Assembly: GCA_903872345.1 (NCBI GenBank)
Contig: CAIQKM010000187.1
Location: 1 to 64,000, forward strand
Length of the DNA: 64,000 bases
Reading direction: 5' to 3'
From: an uncultured Verrucomicrobia subdivision 3 bacterium
GTDB taxonomy: Bacteria > Verrucomicrobiota > Verrucomicrobiia > Limisphaerales > UBA11358
Positions within the stretch are counted from its first letter, which is position 1. Each line of letters opens with the position of its first letter. This document shows, in pieces, positions 56,319 through 64,000 of the stretch. Position numbers and translations under genes: made by a program. The notes under the pieces are model-generated. The model saw only the letters and a program-made list of their open reading frames with translations, was not told the DNA's origin and made no database searches.

Positions 56319-56430
56319 CGGAGCGCCGATCTGTGACCGGCTTAAAACTCACGCTGGTTCAAACCGGTTGCTCCTTTCCTGTCGTTTTGCAGGAGCGGAC
56401 ATCCAAAGCCGGCTGCAAACCGGCGCTCCG
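56319..56430. repeat. BIME-like pair of REP hairpins, 112 bp
   Basis: The left end CGGAGCGCCG..CCGGCTT (56319-56343) and the right end AAGCCGGC..CGGCGCTCCG (about 56406-56430) are imperfect inverted copies, roughly 20 of 25 positions. The right end folds as GCCGG/CCGGC. It occupies the gap between the NtrC-type regulator and copA. Confidence 0.65.
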
Positions 56431-56443
56431 GCCGAAGGCCGGC

Positions 56444-57886
56444 TTATTTCACCGAAAGCTCGCGGGTGATGCCGAATTTTTCGATCCGTTTGCGCAACGT
56501 GGCGCGGGTGATGCCCAGCAGTTTGGCGGCATTCACCTGGTTGTCGTTCGTTTCCTTCAGCGCATGAATCACCAGTTCGCGCTCCACGGCGGGAATGATT
56601 TTCAGCTTCGGGTCGCGCCGGGCCCATTGGAACAGTTGTCGGGCCAGCACGGCGGTGTCGCCCACGGCGCCGTCGCTGGCCATGGTGGAAACCGGGGGCG
56701 CCGCCACGCCGGTGGCCGCGCCGGAAATTTCCGGCGGCAGATCACCCGGCAAAATCGCATCGCTCTTCGCCAGCACATGGGCGCGGCGAATCGAGTTTTC
56801 CAATTCGCGCACGTTGCCGGGCCAGTGATATTTCTCGAGCAGCTTGATCGCCGCATTCGCGATGGACTTGGGGGAACGGCCCTGTTCGCGCGCGATCTTT
56901 TCGAGAAAATAATTCACCAGCAATGGAATGTCATCGCGGCGTTCGCGCAGCGGCGGCAGATGGATGCGCACCACGTTCAGCCGGTAAAACAGGTCTTCGC
57001 GGAACTGCCGCGCGGCCACCGCCGCCTCCAGCGGTTTGTTCGTGGCGGCAATCACGCGCACGTCCACCTGGATCGGTTGGTTGCCGCCCACGCGCTCAAA
57101 GGTGCCGGATTGCAGCACGCGCAGGATTTTGGTCTGCGTGGCCGGTGTCATGTCCCCGATTTCATCCAGGAAAATCGTGCCCTTGTTGCACTGCTCAAAT
57201 TTGCCGATGCGTTGCACGGCCGCGCCGGTGAAGGCGCCCTTTTCATGGCCGAACAATTCGCTTTCCAAAAGCTGCTCGGGAATGGCCGCGCAGTTCACCG
57301 CCAGAAACGGCTGCGTGGCCCGCTCGCTGTGATGATAAATCGCCCGCGCCGCCAGTTCCTTGCCGGTGCCGCTTTCGCCGGTGATCAGGGCCGTGGCGTC
57401 CGTGGCCGCCACCTGGCCGACCAGTTTGAACACCTGCTGCATGGGCCCGCTGCGACCAATGATGCCCAGTTCATAATCCTCGGACTGGAGCAGCGGTTCG
57501 TACGAGACCACCTGCTTCATGTCGCGTGCGGCTTTGAGGGCGGCGGCGATCAGATCCTTCAGCTTGGGAATGTCGAACGGCTTGAGCAGGTAATCATACG
57601 CCCCCAACTTCATCGCCTCGATGGCCGTTTGGGTGGTGCCGTAGGCGGTCATCAAAATCACCAGCAGTTTGGGATCGCTCACCCGGATTTTGCGGAGGGT
57701 TTCCAGGCCGGAGAGCCCGCCCATGCGGACGTCCATCAGCACCAGGTCCGGCTTGAATTTGGGGATGACTTTCAGCCCTTCCTCGCCGCTGGCGGCCGTG
57801 GCGAGTTCCAATTCCGGCGAATCAAAGATCCGGCGGAGCGAATACAGCACGTCCTCCTCATCGTCAATCAACAGCAATTTGCTCAT
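56444..57886 (-). CDS. NtrC-family sigma-54-dependent response regulator
   Basis: A 480-residue activator with three domains: a receiver (KLLLIDDEEDVLYSLRRIF; phospho-acceptor in DLVLMDVRMGGLSG), an AAA+ domain (GESGTGKELAARAIY; the sigma-54 loop GHEKGAFTGAA; the Walker B block GTIFLDEIGDM), and a C-terminal Fis-type HTH (LGITRATLRKRIEKFGI). It activates sigma-54 promoters when phosphorylated. No kinase gene is adjacent, so the partner lies elsewhere. The ATG at 57886 starts the receiver domain; the ORF extends 13 codons upstream. Confidence 0.95.
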   Translation of the reverse strand: MSKLLLIDDEEDVLYSLRRIFDSPELELATAASGEEGLKVIPKFKPDLVLMDVRMGGLSGLETLRKIRVSDPKLLVILMTAYGTTQTAIEAMKLGAYDYLLKPFDIPKLKDLIAAALKAARDMKQVVSYEPLLQSEDYELGIIGRSGPMQQVFKLVGQVAATDATALITGESGTGKELAARAIYHHSERATQPFLAVNCAAIPEQLLESELFGHEKGAFTGAAVQRIGKFEQCNKGTIFLDEIGDMTPATQTKILRVLQSGTFERVGGNQPIQVDVRVIAATNKPLEAAVAARQFREDLFYRLNVVRIHLPPLRERRDDIPLLVNYFLEKIAREQGRSPKSIANAAIKLLEKYHWPGNVRELENSIRRAHVLAKSDAILPGDLPPEISGAATGVAAPPVSTMASDGAVGDTAVLARQLFQWARRDPKLKIIPAVERELVIHALKETNDNQVNAAKLLGITRATLRKRIEKFGITRELSVK

Positions 57887-57948
57887 GTCTGCCGGGTATA
57901 ATAGCACTTTTTCGCCCGTGCGCACAGTGATTTTTATCGGTTATGCGG

Positions 57949-58920
57949 TTATAAATGCAGCGGTCGCGCGGTGGCAATCAATTCCGCCTCCCGCGCGGGC
58001 GTCAGTTTGTCCGGCGGGGTTTTTCCCTGCAACCAGCCCTGCATATCTTTCACGGTGACGGCCGGATCGGTCAGCGTCAGCCCGGCGGCCAGGGCCTTTT
58101 GGTTGGACACATCCATCAGGCCGCTACGGGGACCGCGCTCGCGGCGGAAGAGCGGCAGTTCAAATTCGGTCACGCCCGCCGCCTGAATCATTTCGCCCGG
58201 CACCCAGACCACGTTGCGGGCCCCCAGCAAGTTCATGAACTCCGTCCAGGTCAGCCGGTGGCCGGCGAGATTAAACGCTCCGCCGATGCCTTGTTCAACG
58301 ACCCGGCGGGTGAACCGGGCCAGATCACGCACATCAATCACCTGCACATGGTCGGAGCCATCACCCGGTGCCAGCATTTCACCACCCTGATTCACGCGTT
58401 GCAACCAGTAGGCGAAACGTCCGCTCGAATCGTGCGGTCCCACTACAATTTGCGGTCGCAGCAACGTGCAGCGGTCGCCGTAGATCTGGCCGATAATATT
58501 TTCGCACGTGACCTTGAGGGCACCGTATGTTTCCGCGTTGATTTCCGTTACGTCTTCGGCGACCGATGGCTGCCGTGCGTGGGCCTCGTCCACGGGACGT
58601 TTCTGCGGATCGCCATACACGCTGACCGCACTGACGAAAACGTAGCGGCTGATGTTTTCCTTCAGCAATTCGGCGCTGGGGCGCACCTGCCGAGGCGTGT
58701 AGCCGCTGACATCTACGCAGGCATCCCAATGGCGTCCGGTCAGGGCGTGTAAGCCAGCTGCGCCTTCATGCCGATCACCACGCAGACGCTCCACGCCGGC
58801 TGGGAGTTCGTCCGGGGTCTGGCCCCGGTTAAAGACGGTCACAGCATGGCCGCCGGCCAGCATGGTTTCGGCGATGTGTCGCCCGATAAATTGGGTGCCG
58901 CCAAGAATCAGAATGTTCAT
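57949..58920 (-). CDS. NAD(P)-dependent epimerase/dehydratase (extended SDR)
   Basis: A 323-residue Rossmann-fold protein. The nucleotide-binding motif is LILGGTQFIGRHIAETML (GGxxxxG variant typical of atypical extended SDRs). The catalytic block TYGALKVTCENII supplies the YxxxK pair. The C-terminal half binds the substrate. It resembles the plastid RNA-binding/isoflavone-reductase-like branch rather than classical GalE. It is preceded by a glycosyltransferase gene on the same strand, 57 bp away. Substrate unknown. Confidence 0.88.
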   Translation of the reverse strand: MNILILGGTQFIGRHIAETMLAGGHAVTVFNRGQTPDELPAGVERLRGDRHEGAAGLHALTGRHWDACVDVSGYTPRQVRPSAELLKENISRYVFVSAVSVYGDPQKRPVDEAHARQPSVAEDVTEINAETYGALKVTCENIIGQIYGDRCTLLRPQIVVGPHDSSGRFAYWLQRVNQGGEMLAPGDGSDHVQVIDVRDLARFTRRVVEQGIGGAFNLAGHRLTWTEFMNLLGARNVVWVPGEMIQAAGVTEFELPLFRRERGPRSGLMDVSNQKALAAGLTLTDPAVTVKDMQGWLQGKTPPDKLTPAREAELIATARPLHL

Positions 58921-58977
58921 GCGCAAACCTTGGTATGTTCCGGCCGGATTTCCGACCGGCTGGCCGTTGGGCGCAAA

Positions 58978-60141
58978 TTACGCCTCCAGCACGTCCCGGT
59001 AAATGTTCAGATGCTCCTGCGCGACCACCTGCGGATGAAAACGCCGCAGCGCTTCACCCTTTGCTTCCCGGGCCAGCCGACCGGCCAGCCTGGCGTCATC
59101 CAGCAATCGCGCCACGCCTGTTCGGAATGTATCCGGTTGCAGTGGATCACAGAACAGGCCCGTTTTTTCGGGGATGATCAGGTCCGGCACGCCGCCTACG
59201 TTTGAAGCCAGCGCGGGCACGCCCGCCGCCGCCGCTTCCAGCACCACCATGGGACAGTTGTCCTCCAGCGTGGGCAGGGCGACCAGCGTGGCGGCCGCAA
59301 AATATTTTTTCAACGGGCCCCGTCCGGCAAAGCCGGCGTGTTCGCACCAGGAGCGCTCTTTCACGAGCTGATTAAATTCCGCGCTGTACGGACCTTCATC
59401 CGCCTGTCCGAGGAAGATTAATTTGAATTTGCGCTCCGCCGCCAGCGGGTCGAGCGCGCGGATGAAGGCGTTCTGGTTTTTGCGCAGGGAAATCGCGCCC
59501 ACGCACAAGATCATCGGCGGACTCACCGGGGCCGGTTGCACGTCAAAAAATCCTTCGTCCACGGCGTTTGGCAGCAGCCAGGTCCGCCGGGCCAGGTCGG
59601 CCACGGCCGCCTGGGTGTAGCGCGTGATGCAGACCACGCCGTTGGTGCGCGGCAGGGTGAATCCTTCCAGGCGCGCCGCCAGCCAGTTGAAGGAGAACGG
59701 TTTTTCCCCGTTCACTTTGGCAATCAGCCGCATGTTCCCGTGAATGGTCACCACGTTGGGAAAACCCGAAAATACCGCGCTGATGGCGCAATCCAGTTCC
59801 GTGCCCTGGCCGTGGACAATGTGCGGGTCAATCGCTTTGATCACTTTGCGCGTCGCCCGGATGCAGCCTTGGTAACCGGTCTTGAGCCAGCCCAGTTTCG
59901 GCACCACCACGCTGTGGAAGAAGATATTATCCGCCAGTTTGGCGGGGGAAGTCACGGGCTGGCGGATGCACGACACCACGTGCACCTCCACCTCGGCCGG
60001 CAAATGGGCGAACCCCTGCAACAACGCCTCCGGCGCGGTGCCGAAAAACGGCGCGGTCAGTTCGGGACGCTTGAAGGCATGGCGGTTGTCCGTGGTGAGG
60101 ACGACCACCCGCAATTTGCCGCCTGTATAGTTGCCAGCCAT
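58978..60141 (-). CDS. GT4-family glycosyltransferase
   Basis: A 387-residue GT-B glycosyltransferase. The N-terminal half (LRVVVLTTDNRHAFKRPEL, then GFPNVVTIHGNMRL) binds the acceptor. The C-terminal GT4 domain has AISLRKNQNAFIRALDPLA and the nucleotide-sugar block LPTLEDNCPMVVLEAAAAG followed by SNVGGVPDLI. The ATG at 60141 was chosen because the upstream extension has no family similarity. Probably acts in cell-surface polysaccharide or lipid glycosylation. Confidence 0.93.
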   Translation of the reverse strand: MAGNYTGGKLRVVVLTTDNRHAFKRPELTAPFFGTAPEALLQGFAHLPAEVEVHVVSCIRQPVTSPAKLADNIFFHSVVVPKLGWLKTGYQGCIRATRKVIKAIDPHIVHGQGTELDCAISAVFSGFPNVVTIHGNMRLIAKVNGEKPFSFNWLAARLEGFTLPRTNGVVCITRYTQAAVADLARRTWLLPNAVDEGFFDVQPAPVSPPMILCVGAISLRKNQNAFIRALDPLAAERKFKLIFLGQADEGPYSAEFNQLVKERSWCEHAGFAGRGPLKKYFAAATLVALPTLEDNCPMVVLEAAAAGVPALASNVGGVPDLIIPEKTGLFCDPLQPDTFRTGVARLLDDARLAGRLAREAKGEALRRFHPQVVAQEHLNIYRDVLEA

Positions 60142-60282
60142 TCTGAAAGGACATGATGAAACCAAATCCAGCCCAATTGTCCAACCTGAAGTCCGGGACA
60201 GTATGTGGCCGGGCGCATCCCGACACTGTCCCCCAATCCAGAACCGTGACATCGTTAAAACCCTTCGCCGGCCGGGTTATCT

Positions 60283-60331
60283 CCCTCTCCGCCATTGGTA
60301 AATGGGGGAGAGGGCCGGGGTGAGGTGGCGC
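60283..60331. repeat. 49-bp dispersed hairpin repeat, copy B (inverted)
   Basis: This is the exact reverse complement of 1663-1711. The internal stem is CCCTCTCC-GCCATT against AATGGG-GGAGAGGG. It begins 142 bp upstream of the glycosyltransferase start. Confidence 0.9.
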
Positions 60332-60420
60332 TCATCTATTTAACCCGGGGCAGTGTCAAGATACGCCCTATGTGGCCGGGGCGAAACAGGGTGGTTGAGG
60401 CGAGGTTGGAAAAATCGGCG

Positions 60421-60795
60421 TTTGCCTTGATGAGCCTTGATTGCCGGGTTTTTAACGCGAAGGCGCGGAGGCGCAAAGTCGCAAAGGGGATGGGGCCGGG
60501 AAGCTCCAAATTCCAACCACCAAGCACCAGAGAACTACCAAGCTCCAAGGGGACGGGGTGTTTTTGGGCGGATGCCTTGATATGCCTTGATTATGCACGA
60601 TTGCAGGGGTTTTTGCCTTGATTGGGGCGGGGAACCGGATTTCGGGGCGTGGTGGTTGGCAGTCCTTGGGATAATGATGCGGCCGGCGGATTTGGCCGTT
60701 GCTGCGCCCGAGGACGGGCGCGCTCCGGGAATTTGACGTTTGCCTTGATGAGCCTTGATCATGCACGATCATTGGGGTTTTTGCCTTGATTGGGG
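60421..60795. repeat. CTTGAT repeat cluster
   Basis: TGCCTTGAT doublets occur at about 60423, 60572 and 60740. The last two extend into a shared unit of about 55 bp: the doublet, ATGCACGAT, then GGGGTTTTTGCCTTGATTGG. Related doublets lie at 34743 and 34945. Confidence 0.75.
60701..60727. repeat. single REP-like hairpin, inverted orientation
   Basis: GCTGCGCCCG-AGGA-CGGGCGC followed by GCTCCG is identical to the right end of the element at 2748-2857. No inverted partner is present within 300 bp. Confidence 0.8.
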
Positions 60796-61080
60796 TGCGA
60801 GGTGGCGATGGGAGCGTTTGGGTTTGCCGCGATGATGTGCACGGGGTGACGCGCCCCATCCGGGCCGTTGCCGTGCCAGGAGCGGACGGGATCGGTTTCT
60901 CCGGGGTGGGCGGAGGTCGGGGCAAAAGTTTTTAGCTGATTATGGCCGGTGGGTGGGACAAGGGGTGTCCAAGGGAGTGTTCATGCTGGATGAATTCACC
61001 GTCTTGGCAGAATGGATAGGAGTTATAGGCACAGCCGCTTTGGGATCAAATTTATCCCGAAGGCAAGAGGCGGGTGGCAC

Positions 61081-62172
61081 TCAGGCTTTGCGGGGCAGGA
61101 GGCGGCGGTATAGATTCAGCAGCCGGGGGGCGGGATCGGTGAGGGAGAGGGCCAGTCCGGTTTGGCTGCCGGGGGACCATTGGGTGATCAGCTCGCGCAG
61201 CGGGGTTTTGGCGACGAAGAAGGTGATGGGTTGAAAGGCGGGTGGAGCGAACGGAATGTTCCGGGCGGCGAGGCAGGCCAGCAGCGGGAAGTTGACGCCG
61301 GCGGCCAGCGAGGCGGTGAGGGTTTCCCAGTAGCGGGCGGCGATATCCACGATGTAAATCCGGCCGTCGCGCGCGTCTTCCCGGGTGTCGAGATGGGCGA
61401 CGCCGTTCCACCGGAGGGCGCCGAGGAATTTTTCCACGGTGGCAAGGACGGCCGGATGCGGCAGGAAGCGCAAGGCGGTGTCCACGGCGTAGGGATCGCG
61501 GCGCGGGTGATGGCTGGTCTGGATGGTGTGGGCGAGGATTTTGCCGTCCCGGCAGAGGACGCTGCAATCCACGTCGCGGCCGGGCACGAAGGATTGGATG
61601 ATGTGCGAACCAGGGGGAAAGGTCGCGAGGGCGGGCAGCAAGGCGTCCGGGGTTTCAAACCGGCGGATGCCCAGGCCGGCTCCGCCGGTCACCGGCTTGA
61701 GCAAGACGGGAAAGGTCAGGCGGGAAATTTCGGCGCGGGCGGCTGTCATGGTGGTGAACAGCAGGGTGGCGACCGCGGGCAGGCCGAGGGCGGCAAGCTT
61801 TTCCGCGAGGATAAATTTATCGGTGACGGTGGCCAGTTGTTCGGGGGCGGCCAAGGGTGGAAGGCTGACGCTGGCGGGGAGTGCGGTCCGGCAGCGGGTC
61901 AGCAGGTCCAGACCAAATTCGCCCACGGGCAGCACGACTTCCGCGCCGGTGGCCCGGCAGGCCTGATTCAATTGTTCGGCGGCGTCGCGGCGGGCTGAAA
62001 ACAGGTGAAAGGAACGGACGAAGCGGGACATGCGCACGGCGGGCCAGGGGACATCGGAAAGCACATGCAACCGGAGGCCGCGGACTTTCCCAAGACAAAC
62101 CGTCACGTTCTGGCTGAAATGGCCATGCTGGTCCAAAAGAAGGACGGAGATTTTGCATGTGTCTGAGGTCAC
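61081..62172 (-). CDS. ATP-grasp protein
   Basis: A 363-residue ATP-grasp enzyme, which joins a carboxylate to an amine or thiol through an acyl phosphate. Visible blocks are EVVLPVGEFGLDLL, DKFILAEKLAALGLP, FPVLLKPVTGGAGLGIRRF (ATP-binding lysine and glycine loop), SHIIQSFVPGRDVDCSVLC and RIYIVDIAARYW (metal-binding region). It is closest in plan to carbamoyl-phosphate-synthase-like ATP-grasp proteins encoded near surface-polysaccharide genes. The start is a GTG at 62172. Substrate unknown. Confidence 0.85.
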   Translation of the reverse strand: MTSDTCKISVLLLDQHGHFSQNVTVCLGKVRGLRLHVLSDVPWPAVRMSRFVRSFHLFSARRDAAEQLNQACRATGAEVVLPVGEFGLDLLTRCRTALPASVSLPPLAAPEQLATVTDKFILAEKLAALGLPAVATLLFTTMTAARAEISRLTFPVLLKPVTGGAGLGIRRFETPDALLPALATFPPGSHIIQSFVPGRDVDCSVLCRDGKILAHTIQTSHHPRRDPYAVDTALRFLPHPAVLATVEKFLGALRWNGVAHLDTREDARDGRIYIVDIAARYWETLTASLAAGVNFPLLACLAARNIPFAPPAFQPITFFVAKTPLRELITQWSPGSQTGLALSLTDPAPRLLNLYRRLLPRKA

Positions 62173-62310
62173 GCGGGATGCATTTTGATGTAGTGGACGG
62201 CGGCGGACAACAAAATTTAAGGGGACGAGAGCAATATTTGATGTGGCCCCGGCGGGACGGGGGAAACGTCATGGTCAGGCACAGGATCAGGCAGGGGCGA
62301 ATTCCGTCAA

Positions 62311-62326
62311 TTGGACGTATGTTCAA
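62311..62326. promoter_or_regulatory. palindromic operator, site 5 (degenerate)
   Basis: TTGGACGTATGTTCAA keeps the right arm GTTCAA and a changed left arm (TTGGAC). It lies 120 bp before the PQQ-type dehydrogenase gene and is followed by TGG, as at sites 3 and 4. Confidence 0.4.
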
Positions 62327-62446
62327 TGGGAGCCCGGCGGGGAATTCGCTATTCCTCTTTAAGGCCCGGATGTTAAGTGGTTGCACCAAATATTTTGATT
62401 TTGAGTATTATTCGGGCTGCTTTATGCTGGGATTAAATAATTAATC

Positions 62447-63721
62447 ATGAGAAAGATAAACATCCTCGCCGCCCCGTTATTGGGAATTTTTGCCATGTTC
62501 AGCCAGCCGGTTGCCGCCCTGGCGCAGGCGCTGCCCGCCATCACCCTGGCTCCGGTCTTTCCGAAGCTCACGGATCAGCGGCCGGTTTGGATGAGTGAGG
62601 CGCCGGATGGGACGGGCCGGTTTTTTGTGGTGTATCAGGATGGCCGGATTGTCATTGCGCACAAGGGATCGGATGGGTCGGATGCGAAGGAGTTTTTCAA
62701 CATTGTGGACCGCGATCCGCATTTTGAGAATGAGGACGGGCTGCTGAGTCTGGCGTTTCATCCGGGCTTCGCGACGAACGGGTTGTTTTACGTTTATTAC
62801 AACCAGAAGAACAACGAGGACAAGTGCGATCAGCCGCTGAATTTTCCGTTCCGCAGCGTGATCAGCGAGTTCAAGGTGTCGGCGACGAATGCGGACGCGG
62901 CGGACCTGAAGAGCGAACGAATTTTGCTCCAAGTGCAGCAGCCGTTTAGCAATCACAAGGGGGGCGAACTGGTGTTCGGTCCGGATGGTTATTTGTATCT
63001 CGGCCTGGGCGATGGCGGGATGGGGGACGACCCGTTTGGCAGCGGGCAGAATACGGCGACGTTGCTCGCGAAGATGCTGCGGATTGACGTGAACACGAAG
63101 AGCACGGCGGGCGGCGGGCGGCATGTGCGGTCGCTGGAATACGGCATTCCGCGGGACAATCCGTTTGTGAAGGAGCCGGACATGGGCGGCGTGGGGGCGC
63201 GGCATGAAATCTACGCGTATGGTCTGCGGAATCCGTGGCGGTTCAGCTTTGATCGTGCGAACGGCGCGCTGTGGTGCGGCGATGTGGGCCAGGATTTGTG
63301 GGAGGAAGTGGACCTGATCGTGAAGGGCGGCAACTACGGCTGGAGCGTGCGCGAAGGGGCGCATCATTTCAAGCCGGGTCCGGAGGGCGCGAAATACATT
63401 GAGCCGGTGCTCGAATATCCGCACCGCACGAACCTGCTGGCGCAGGCGATGTTTCCGGATCACGGCACGGGGTTGTGCGTGATCGGCGGCTACGTGTATC
63501 GCGGCAAACAATTTCCGGCGCTGAACGGCGTGTACATTTACGGGGATTACAACTACGGCACGATCTGGGGATTCCGGTATAACTACGAGTCCAACAAACT
63601 CGTGAGTCACGGCACGCTGCTGCCGCAATCGAAGCATATGACGAGTTTTGCGGAAGATGCGAGCGGCGAGGTGTACGCCCTGATGGAAGACGGCAGCATT
63701 TACGAAATTACGGTGCCGTAA
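62447..63721 (+). CDS. exported PQQ-dependent sugar dehydrogenase (glucose/sorbosone type)
   Basis: A 424-residue exported beta-propeller enzyme. A signal peptide ends near residue 28. Family blocks are NEDGLLSLAFHPGFATNG, KGGELVFGPDGYLYLGLGDG, HEIYAYGLRNPWRFSFDR and WCGDVGQDLWEEVDLI. The soluble glucose dehydrogenase fold oxidises aldose sugars with PQQ in the periplasm. Substrate cannot be assigned. It has an upstream palindromic site shared with the glycan genes. Confidence 0.93.
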   Translation: MRKINILAAPLLGIFAMFSQPVAALAQALPAITLAPVFPKLTDQRPVWMSEAPDGTGRFFVVYQDGRIVIAHKGSDGSDAKEFFNIVDRDPHFENEDGLLSLAFHPGFATNGLFYVYYNQKNNEDKCDQPLNFPFRSVISEFKVSATNADAADLKSERILLQVQQPFSNHKGGELVFGPDGYLYLGLGDGGMGDDPFGSGQNTATLLAKMLRIDVNTKSTAGGGRHVRSLEYGIPRDNPFVKEPDMGGVGARHEIYAYGLRNPWRFSFDRANGALWCGDVGQDLWEEVDLIVKGGNYGWSVREGAHHFKPGPEGAKYIEPVLEYPHRTNLLAQAMFPDHGTGLCVIGGYVYRGKQFPALNGVYIYGDYNYGTIWGFRYNYESNKLVSHGTLLPQSKHMTSFAEDASGEVYALMEDGSIYEITVP

Positions 63722-63845
63722 GCGGCCGGAATCGGTTGCTGTTGGACAGGGGCTTTTTGCCGCTGCCCCGGGAGCGCACACTGATCGCTTCCGGGGAGGA
63801 CCGATGGCATTGATTCGCCGGACCTGTGGGCGTTTGTACGTTGAA

Positions 63846-63867
63846 GCGGCGTGAACGTCGCGCTCCG
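63846..63867. repeat. single REP-like hairpin
   Basis: GCGGCG, loop TGAA, CGTCGC (one wobble pair in RNA) is followed by GCTCCG, the inverse of the CGGAGC head. It lies in the 240-bp gene-free stretch after the dehydrogenase. Confidence 0.55.
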
Positions 63868-63962
63868 GCCGGTTGGTAATCGCGGGCGTGTCATGGTCAT
63901 GAACGCTCGGCGGACATATCCGAAACTTTTGGGCGGGCATCACCGTCCAGCCAATAACAACA

Positions 63963-64000
63963 TGAAAACATCCAACCTTAAGCTGGCGTTCCAGCTATCC
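63963..64000 (+). CDS. start of a further gene (partial)
   Basis: An ATG at 63963 opens a frame reading MKTSNLKLAFQLS to the window end. The lysine and the hydrophobic residues after it could be the start of a signal peptide. Too short for any assignment. Confidence 0.35.

Larger units (their letters stand above)
60142..61080. other. gene-free stretch filled with dispersed repeats
   Basis: No gene can be supported in this 0.94 kb. It contains copy B of the 49-bp hairpin repeat (60283-60331), several CTTGAT repeats (60421-60795) and a single inverted-orientation REP hairpin (60701-60727) identical to one at 2831. The remainder shows no clear signal. Confidence 0.7.

Noticed and set aside
60953-61234. 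A 93-codon plus-strand open frame before the ATP-grasp stop
   Set aside because: Its second half is antisense to the ATP-grasp gene and the first half has no family or start signal.
61249-61262. GAAC...GTTC-like string inside the ATP-grasp gene
   Set aside because: The spacing differs from the five operator-like sites and it lies within coding sequence.
1-64000. CRISPR arrays, phage or restriction/defence islands
   Set aside because: No regularly spaced direct repeats, cas genes, phage structural genes or restriction genes were seen; the PIN toxin pair is the only candidate stress module.

Overview
The window reads as a chromosomal segment of a free-living, GC-rich Verrucomicrobium (or close PVC relative). 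The evidence is a prepilin-type protein with the H-X9-DG pattern, a giant autotransporter-associated beta-strand repeat protein, a run of secreted glycoside hydrolases without SusC/D, a propeller-type sensor kinase, and few Shine-Dalgarno sequences. The assignment is an inference from gene content; no rRNA or tRNA gene was seen.

Layout. 1-5.6 kb: an IS5-like transposase tail, then a minus-strand run dapF-like, E1 alpha, E1 beta, E2 of a 2-oxoacid dehydrogenase (no E3), and a PIN-toxin/antitoxin pair. 6-13 kb: a secreted prolyl oligopeptidase; iscA-like, hscB and a coupled exported protein; then a frame-disrupted oxyR diverging from katA across a near-consensus OxyR operator, with an ankyrin gene after katA. 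13-24 kb: a glycan-degradation locus (GH79-like and GH27 leftward; three GH29 fucosidases and a GH2 rightward). 24-28 kb: a propeller sensor kinase split by one in-frame amber codon, and its NarL-type regulator. 28-34.7 kb: a pseudopilin-like secreted protein and the 1769-residue beta-strand repeat protein. 35-45 kb: a perfect 31-bp hairpin, a candidate structured leader RNA, then small and housekeeping genes (zinc ribbon, HIT, CDGSH, ppk1, a SpoU methyltransferase, a degenerate archaemetzincin-like lipoprotein, SUI1, pyrF, an MFS carrier, cupin, VOC). 45-60 kb: hrpA, a CHASE3-PAS kinase/regulator pair, an NTF2-like protein, copA, an NtrC-type regulator, a sugar-nucleotide-type epimerase and a GT4 glycosyltransferase. 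61-64 kb: an ATP-grasp protein and a PQQ-type sugar dehydrogenase.

Two patterns tie the window together. First, five near-palindromes of the form TTGAAC-N4-GTTCAA lie just upstream of secreted-protein genes (GH29, GH2, pseudopilin-like, beta-strand protein, PQQ dehydrogenase), which suggests one regulator for the secreted glycan programme. Second, the gene-free stretches are packed with short dispersed repeats. The clearest family is REP-like: a GGAG head followed by a GC-rich hairpin whose stem varies, occurring singly or as inverted pairs (BIME-like) of about 110 or 148 bp.

The most unusual proteins are a DapF homologue with serine at both catalytic cysteine positions, an archaemetzincin-like lipoprotein that has lost the zinc motif, and a GH2 enzyme with Gln at the general acid position. 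The oxyR and sensor-kinase lesions may be true pseudogenes or consensus errors; reads would decide. All calls come from reading sequence and motifs; no database search was run.
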